From contig CAJJDP010000006.1 of NCBI GenBank assembly GCA_905182995.1, forward strand, positions 835,502-899,501: a stretch of DNA of 64,000 nucleotides, given 5' to 3'. Shown one piece after another: positions 58,081 to 64,000 of the stretch. The stretch comes from Paramecium octaurelia (taxonomy: Eukaryota; Ciliophora; Oligohymenophorea; Peniculida; Parameciidae). The stretch's first letter is position 1; every line of letters begins with the position of its first letter. The notes beneath the pieces are model-generated. The model saw only the letters and a program-made list of their open reading frames with translations. It searched no databases and was not told the origin of the DNA. A program made the position numbers and the translations under genes.

Positions 58081-58132
58081 GATTGTGTATTCAATATTAG
58101 AGGTTGTACTTTTGATTTCAAAAGAACTGGTT

Positions 58133-59248
58133 TCAGCTAATAGATTAACATATTAAAATACTTTATTTTGATTATTATCCTAAAGGTTTGGTAATTTGAG
58201 TAGTGTGTTTCTTTCCGCTTCTATGTATAGAATCTCCAGGTAATTTTTTGGCACTATTTTCTTTGCCTTCCTTTGGTTGTTCTAAAGTTTTTTATTTCAT
58301 TAAGGCTGGTTATTTATTAACTTAGAAGGCTAATTCAGGTCCTCTTATCCAAGGATGTTTTTCTAGTTCATCTATTGACGCTCTTTCTTATTCATTTACA
58401 ACTAAACAACGTTTTATGAATTCCTTGCATTCTTAACTAACTTTAGTTGATGAGGGGAAAGTTAAAGGCACACTCACCATTTTTTATCCTAATTCCTTTT
58501 CACTTGTTGCTTACCAAGGAACTTATCCAAATATTATTTCAAAGGCTGAAACTCCAATAGCCCAAATGTCAGATTTATCAGAATATTTATTGTTTTTTAA
58601 GGCTTATGGACTCATATAAAGTGGACTACCAACATTAACATTAGGTAACAATGGAGGAGAATTAGGAGTAGTTGCAAATCCAAAGTCTGCTAATTTTGGA
58701 GTTCCACATGCTGACAATAACACATTTGCAGGTTTGATGTCCCTATGTATTATACCATTCTATTTCAGTAATTTATAGGCTTTCACCAATCCAAATATAA
58801 CGTTTTGGGCTTGCTGCTCTGGAAATTTTCCAATCTTTGTCAATTTGCTTCCCAAATCACCACTTTCGCAATACTCTGTAATCAAGTAAGTATTATTTTA
58901 TGTTTAAAATACCTAAAGACATAAGACTATATCATACTTTGTATAATTTCATTATATATTGACTATCTAAAGTGCTAAGTGCCTCAATTTCACTTTGCAA
59001 TAAGGCATGGTGCAAAGGTGTCTTCAATAAGGCTTTGTCGATTACCTAAATAGATTTCATATTACCTTAATAGCTACTGTTTCACCTGTTACTTCATTTT
59101 GTCCTTTATAAACCTTACTGCTGAATCCTTTTCCAATTTATTAATGAAGTCCATATGAAAAGTTCTCAATCATCTTTTTAACGTTCTGTGATGATCCATT
59201 AGTGTAAGATGGATGTTATGAGTACATCTATTTCTAAGCCAAATACAT
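58133..59248 (-). CDS. ULK/ATG1-like serine/threonine protein kinase
   Basis: Introns at 59046-59065 (20 nt) and 58913-58937 (25 nt) give 356 residues. The kinase domain is complete: glycine loop [16 protein letters not shown] lysine, [11 protein letters not shown] catalytic loop, DFGFA, and activation-segment end [11 protein letters not shown] in place of [19 protein letters not shown] and [20 protein letters not shown] close the C-lobe. MSPQ and the overall pattern resemble the ULK/ATG1 group common in ciliates. The tail is short, basic and Gln-rich, without the EAT/MIT region of true ATG1, so a role in autophagy cannot be assumed. Confidence 0.9.
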
Positions 59249-61392
59249 TTTTAATTTAACGAATTATTTTTATTATTAAAATTATATTTCACGCCAAATA
59301 TCACATAATAACCCTAAATTCGAATAATAAAAAAGACTTTATAAATTCTCTACCACTCTTAAAAATATTTATAAATATAATTAAATACATTTACATACAT
59401 CATTTCTCGTTTCCAATCAAAAACATTTAATTAGCACTTTATTCTCTTGATAGTGATTTATATGATGATTGATTAGTTTTTGAGATAAATCTTTTTATTC
59501 ATGATTAATGACATTATGGAAAATGAATTCTGATTTACTAATTATAAATAGAATCATTTCATTGCCATTGATTAGTTTTAATCTTCCAAAAGAATGTTAC
59601 ATAAATAATGTATTTTATCAAACATGTTTATTTTATTCAAATAATTTAATTACCATTTAATTGCCGACTTAATATTAGATGAATCCTTCTTTTATTTCTG
59701 TAAAAAGTAAAATGAAATTAAACATGTTTATAAATATATTTTGATTTTTAGCATAATAAAAGAGGAAAATGATAAGTAGAATTCAGATGCTTTTAAGAGA
59801 ATCTAATAAATAATTTAGAAAGTATGAAAATAATATTGGTCAAAAATAAAATTAATATTATTAAACCTAATTTTACAATATTTACAATATATCTCGACTT
59901 ATTATTATTATTTAATATCTATTTGAATAAAATACAAGATACAAGCTATTATTTTCCTTTAATTATGATTGAGGGAAATATGGTTCTTGTGGATTTTCAA
60001 TATTTTCCATATAGAGAATAAGGTGTATTAAATATTTATTATAATTAATGAATTATTGTTTTAAGACAACGGACTTAGTAATCTTCCTTCTAATTATTTA
60101 ACTAACAGGTCATTTGATTATTCATTGGAATTAATATAACTGTGGTAGATACGGAAACATTTAAATGTGTATTTGGATTGTCATTGTTTTATTGAGGTAA
60201 TTGCTTCAACACGCTTAATTTTAAAAATGGGCGTTATTTATGACTTTGTTAATTAGTGGGGAAACTATTTCAATGAATATAATAGCAGCATAATAGGATG
60301 AATGTTCCCAAAAGACTACATTTATATTTTATTGTATTTTAGGATATATTTTAACTATTTCTTCATTATCAAAAATGTTTGGCGTTAGTAAGAAAGCTGA
60401 AATATTGAAAGTAGATGATTCGTCAACTCTATGATTATAATAAATTAATATTATTATTGTTAATTGAATATTTTTCTACAAGGAGTAAACGGGGTTTCTC
60501 CTACTTTTTGATTACACTCTGGGCAATATTGAACAATATTTTTGCAAGGTTCTCAACAAAATGGAATCAATCCTCCAATGAATGTCAGTATACATCAGAT
60601 CAACCATTGATTCTAAAACTTTTGAACACTTGTTGCAGAAAAGTGAAGAAGATTCTCCTGCATAATTTAAACTTATCTATTAGTTCCTTTGAACTTAGCT
60701 ATTAGTTAAGGAGGCAGATTCTTCTGACATTTTATTGATATTTTTTGAGTACAATAATAATAATGAAGTTCAAAAACGATATCAATGTGTTTCTAGAATA
60801 TTGAGCAATACAATCAATAACTAAAAATAATCTAGATATTTTGATTTACTTGAGATTGGATGATATTATTTAAAATGAGAAAAATAATATATGATTATGA
60901 GGATTATTCAAAACATCAATTTTTAAAAATATGATCTTAGTTCAAATAGTGATTTAGATATTGAATCCAACATATTCCCAAGATTTAATATTCGTTGAGG
61001 ATTTATAATTAAAATCTATGAGCAACCAATGCTTCTAACATGATGGAAACATCATTATTATGAGTTTAAACTATTATAAATTTAGTAACTTGAAAAATGA
61101 AATGAATAAATTAAATTTTATAGATTAATCTCCTCTTTTTTCTTTATTATCACAAAATATGCATGGTTTCTTCAAACTATAAAACTAGCCATCATTATTT
61201 TACAAATATAGAAAATCTTCATTGAAAGTTGCTATGATATTAATAATGAAAATAAAATGCTATTCTGAAAAAATAATAGCTAGTTAAATCTTTTATGGCA
61301 TTTCAAATTAATGATTAGTAGTTGAAGTAGTTCAGTTTTTAGTATATATATATCAGCACAGATTTTTATAATTTTAACAACTATGCATATTT
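59249..61392. other. Gene-poor, A+T-rich stretch
   Basis: 2.1 kb with no intact recognisable gene, the longest such stretch in the window. It includes a hydrophobic plus frame at 59824-60021, the LITAF-like remnant at 60473-60730, and scattered protein-like shreds near 60930-61010 (KYDLSSNSDLDIESNIFPRF) in shifted frames. The pattern suggests decayed genes. Confidence 0.5.
60473..60730 (-). pseudogene. LITAF-like zinc-binding membrane protein, probably decayed
   Basis: ATG 60730 opens a polar N-terminus (MSEESASLTNSQ) leading to CNKCSKVLE, the first CxxC of a LITAF domain. The second half is in another frame: CILTFIGGLIPFC, then TGA, then EPCKNIVQYCPECNQKVG, which matches the LITAF pattern (hydrophobic, IPFC, CPxC). 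The hydrophobic part is shorter than usual. Both a frame change and an in-frame TGA separate the parts, and no GT...AG intron joins them. LITAF proteins are monotopic endosomal membrane proteins. Confidence 0.5.
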
Positions 61393-61751
61393 TCAAAGTG
61401 GCTAACCTTCCAATTTTATTGCCTATTCAAAGTCTGATGATTAGGATATATCATAAATTTTCATGTTGATGGTCTTTATAGGAGGTGATTCATTTTTAAA
61501 AAATCTCCTTACAGCTTTATCGAATTGATTTGCAATATTCTTAGCCTTTAGATATTAGTCAAAGTTAATTTATTGGTTATTGAATTATCCAATTATGAAT
61601 TGAGAACTGAATTTATTTTCTTGCTATTAATAGGAGAATATTTTATTTAAGAATTAATTATCATTAATTCAATAGAAGATTAAGAAAAAGAAACCGATAA
61701 TAAGCAATAATAATTATATGAGGAATTGGAAAATTCAATTTTGAAATCCAT
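61393..61751 (-). CDS. Hypothetical protein, start uncertain
   Basis: A frame ending at TGA 61393 is clearly protein-like (YLKAKNIANQFDKAVRRFFK; INMKIYDISQSSDFEQAIKL). It stays open upstream to about 61680 but has no ATG in that frame. The ATG at 61751 (MDFKIEFSNSSYNYYC) is in another frame, and the join is unresolved. That ATG lies within 3 bp of the preceding gene's TGA. No family recognised. Confidence 0.4.
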
Positions 61752-61753
61752 TA

Positions 61754-63318
61754 TCATGAATCTGGAATTTCATTAAATCTCGCAGCTGACCTAGATCCTA
61801 ATTGTTTTCTTGCTAGCTCGTTGTAATCATGCTGTTGAATTTCTAAAAGTAAATTTATAAATCACTTGGTCGATGCAATTATTTATATGCTTGATTTCTC
61901 TAGTCATCTGGTACCCAAAATTATTTATTGTATGTAGCTTAAGCAGTCTACAATCTATCCAGTAGTTGCTTTAATATAATCATTGAGTACCAAATTTTCT
62001 TATTGTAGTTTTTCTATTTAGATTCTTTTGGTCATTTATTAAGATTTTGGTATTTGAGGCATGGATGTAATACTTTTATTTCCTTATTTTTAAATATTAA
62101 CCATCTTATTTAGAAGTATGTTATTTTCATAAACTATCTTGTTCTCCTCAGCTAGATTTCTATTAAATGAAACTTATACCATGCGCATATTTATTATTCC
62201 ATTTTGAAAGTGAATGAGACGGTCTCCATGGTGCAGATGTATCTATTCTGCTTTTAGTACTTGTTATTTTAGATAGCAATTTTTCTTAATCATTTACCAT
62301 TTTCTTTCTTTAACAGATAGGATTTATTGAAATAAGGTTCCACATAAATTTAATTAATTTTGAATAGTTAATGAAAATAATGCATTTAAATTGGCTTAAA
62401 ACCATAAATAAGTGAACTAAAAATAATCTAGCATTCAAAATTGATATCACTCATAGCCATCCTCTTTAAGTATTGAATAGATTATGTTCTAATTTAATTC
62501 TATAAATATTTTCAAATAGTTTTTGATAAATCTTTCTTTTATTCTATGTCAACTCATATTTAGAATGCATTTAATTCTTGGGAAGAATAATGAAATAACA
62601 ATGTTATTGCATATTATAAAATTTGTTCGATTATTAATTATAAATAGACTTAACACATTCTGACTAACTCAATCAAGTTTTGAAGAATAGGAAAAGTAAT
62701 AAAATAGTATTTAATATTGATGTATTAAATTTATTATGTTTGTTCTAGATGTCGATAACTTCAAATAGTTGAATGCTCATTAGTTATTTGATTCAATAAT
62801 TCCCCAAAAGTATAATTTCAATTAAGGAGAGAATTCAAATTCTAGGTTATTTCTTACTCTTTTTGCAATCAACATTAATTATGAATCTCATAGAAACTTA
62901 AAATTTTTCAATTTTGCTTAATACAATTATATAATAAGTGTCTATATAAGTAAATCAATTAACGAACTTTTTCTTTTTGAACATAGTTGACAGACTCTAA
63001 TGATTGATACTCTAAGAGATATCTTGCAAAGACTTTCTATACGCAGGTCTGATATCTAGTTTAGATGGTCTCAAATTTTTGTATGATTTTTAACTGCATA
63101 ACGACGTAGCATCGGAATGGTTATCGAATACTGTTAATAAGGTTTCTTCGTAGGGTTCAACAAGGTTCATAATTTGATTATTCTTGGTTATTAGTAGATC
63201 TTAAAGGGGTTATTCATAAATTACCTTTTAGTTCTCCTCTTTGTTCTTCATTAATTTATTCAGACTTATATAGACGGTAAATAGCAAACAAGATTTTTGA
63301 TTCATATTCGTTAGACAT
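61754..63318 (-). CDS. Coiled-coil protein gene(s), multi-exon, middle unresolved
   Basis: The 5' end is well defined: MSNEYESKILFAIYRLYKSE, then introns at 63200-63224 (25 nt) and 63023-63042 (20 nt), leading to YLLEYQSLESVNYVQKEK. The 3' end is also clear: a long helix (QQVLKAEQIHLHHGDRLIHF; RNLAEENKIVYENNILLNKM), a 22-nt and a 23-nt intron, then LDRLQTAQATYNKQFWVPDD and the tail RKQLGSRSAARFNEIPDS. Between about 62470 and 62910 several frames alternate (including LFENIYRIKLEHNLFNTQ), so this may be one large gene or two tandem genes. Family not recognised. Confidence 0.5.
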
Positions 63319-63517
63319 ATAAATTATTATTCATTTTATATTAAATGAGTAGAGATAGAGGGGGTGTATTATTATAAAAAATATATTAATTAAGTTCTTT
63401 ATTTTATTAATAAAGGCTAATAGAGAGATGAAAGTACTAAAATTGATGAAAAATGAAGTGTATTCCATTGTGCTGCACTATTTTGGAAGCATTTTAGCCA
63501 TTTTTTATGTAGAACAA

Positions 63518-63559
63518 CCAATGAAAAATTAGATACACAATTATCCTTAATCAGCCAAT
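63518..63559 (+). promoter_or_regulatory. Paired CCAAT boxes upstream of histone H2B
   Basis: CCAAT occurs at 63518-63522 and again at 63555-63559 (AGCCAATCAG context), about 100 and 62 bases before the H2B start. Two spaced CCAAT boxes are typical of core histone promoters. Function is inferred from position and motif only. Confidence 0.5.
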
Positions 63560-63620
63560 CAGATTTAAGAATTTTCTTTAAAAATAGCGCTTGGGTTTTC
63601 AGTTTAAAATATTAATTAAA

Positions 63621-63995
63621 ATGGGTCCAACAAAATCACCAAAAGCTGAAGCAAAAAAAACAGTTAAGACTGTTAAAACCAAAAAAACCACTGATGACAA
63701 GAAGAAGGCAAGAAGAAGACAAGAAACTTTTGCTTTATATATCTACAAAGTCTTGAGATAAGTTCACCCAGAAATTGGTGTGTCTAGAAAAGCGATGAAC
63801 ATCATGAATTCATTCATCAACGATATTTTCGACAGAATTGCTCTTGAAGCCAGCAAATTAGTCAGATTTAACAAAAGAAGAACTCTTAGTTCAAGGGAAA
63901 TCTAAACTGCTGTCAAATTGTTACTCCCAGGAGAATTGGCCAGACATGCCATCTCAGAAGGAACCAAAGCAGTCACCAAATATACAAGTGGATGA
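63621..63995 (+). CDS. Histone H2B
   Basis: Intron-free 124-residue core histone. A short Lys/Ala/Thr-rich tail ([13 protein letters not shown]) precedes the histone fold: [40 protein letters not shown] and [20 protein letters not shown], ending KYTSG. It pairs with H2A in the nucleosome; the tail Lys residues are likely acetylation targets and the Lys near AVTKYTSG corresponds to the conserved ubiquitination site. Codon use is more GC-rich than its neighbours, as for highly expressed genes. Confidence 0.97.
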
Positions 63996-64000
63996 TTTTT

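Noticed and set aside
61754..63318. Single confident gene model across the whole span
   Set aside because: The 5' and 3' parts are solid, but frames in 62470-62910 could not be joined by consistent introns, so one or two genes remain possible.
1..64000. tRNA, rRNA, CRISPR array, insertion sequence or prophage
   Set aside because: No cloverleaf-like GTTCGA arms, rRNA segments, regularly spaced repeats or transposase motifs were seen on reading both strands.
1..64000. Standard-code reading with many short ORFs as bacterial genes
   Set aside because: Conserved proteins need TAA/TAG as Gln and tiny introns removed; the short ORFs are artefacts of using the standard code.

Overview
The window is macronuclear-type DNA of a ciliate, almost certainly Paramecium or a close relative. 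Reading frames of recognisable proteins are full of TAA and TAG at glutamine positions and end only at TGA (genetic code 6). The DNA is about 70% A+T. Coding sequence is interrupted by tiny introns (mostly 20-31 nt, GTA...TAG/AAG), and genes sit a few to a few hundred bases apart on both strands. No rRNA, tRNA, CRISPR array, insertion sequence or bacterial operon was seen. All CDS coordinates below are start codon to TGA, with introns inside the span.

Layout. 1-7.1 kb: acyl-CoA thioesterase (partial), a degenerate locus, KDEL receptor, and a membrane-anchored M16 pseudopeptidase. This segment carries a 1,370-bp perfect direct repeat around a single N, most likely an unmerged assembly overlap. 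7.1-13 kb: coiled-coil protein, proteasome beta5, LRRC23-like LRR protein, SLC37-like transporter, a broken locus, and a coiled-coil protein. 13.5-23.4 kb: TTL-like ligase with an N-terminal anchor, NBR1-like PB1/four-tryptophan protein, coiled-coil protein, membrane RING-H2 ligase, GOST-family 7TM protein, VAMP7-like SNARE, and trichocyst matrix protein. 23.5-32.8 kb: a PHD/extended-PHD chromatin protein, a propeller-like protein, an alveolin, and coiled-coil and unknown proteins. 32.9-44.3 kb: TauE/SafE transporter, axonemal dynein light chain p28, PP2C, UNC93-like MFS, unknown proteins, a Rab-like GTPase and a CID protein. 44.4-50.5 kb: Cdc20/Cdh1 activator, a kinesin-3-like protein with a degenerate motor plus FHA domain, TLDc protein, and a Rab. 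50.7-59.2 kb: LRR protein, kinesin-II subunit KAP3, small RING, GNAT-like, unknown, and ULK-like kinase. 59.2-61.4 kb: a gene-poor stretch with a decayed LITAF-like gene. 61.4-64 kb: coiled-coil genes and histone H2B.

Themes. Several genes serve cilia and cortex (p28, KAP3, LRRC23-like, alveolin, TTL-like) and the secretory/exocytic system (KDEL receptor, VAMP7, GOST, Rabs, trichocyst matrix protein). Some divergent neighbours share start-to-start spacers of only 7 or 11 bp. Several loci show in-frame TGA or frameshifts, as expected from pseudogene decay in a lineage with whole-genome duplications. Exon structures were derived by eye from frame continuity and family conservation; no search or transcript data were available.
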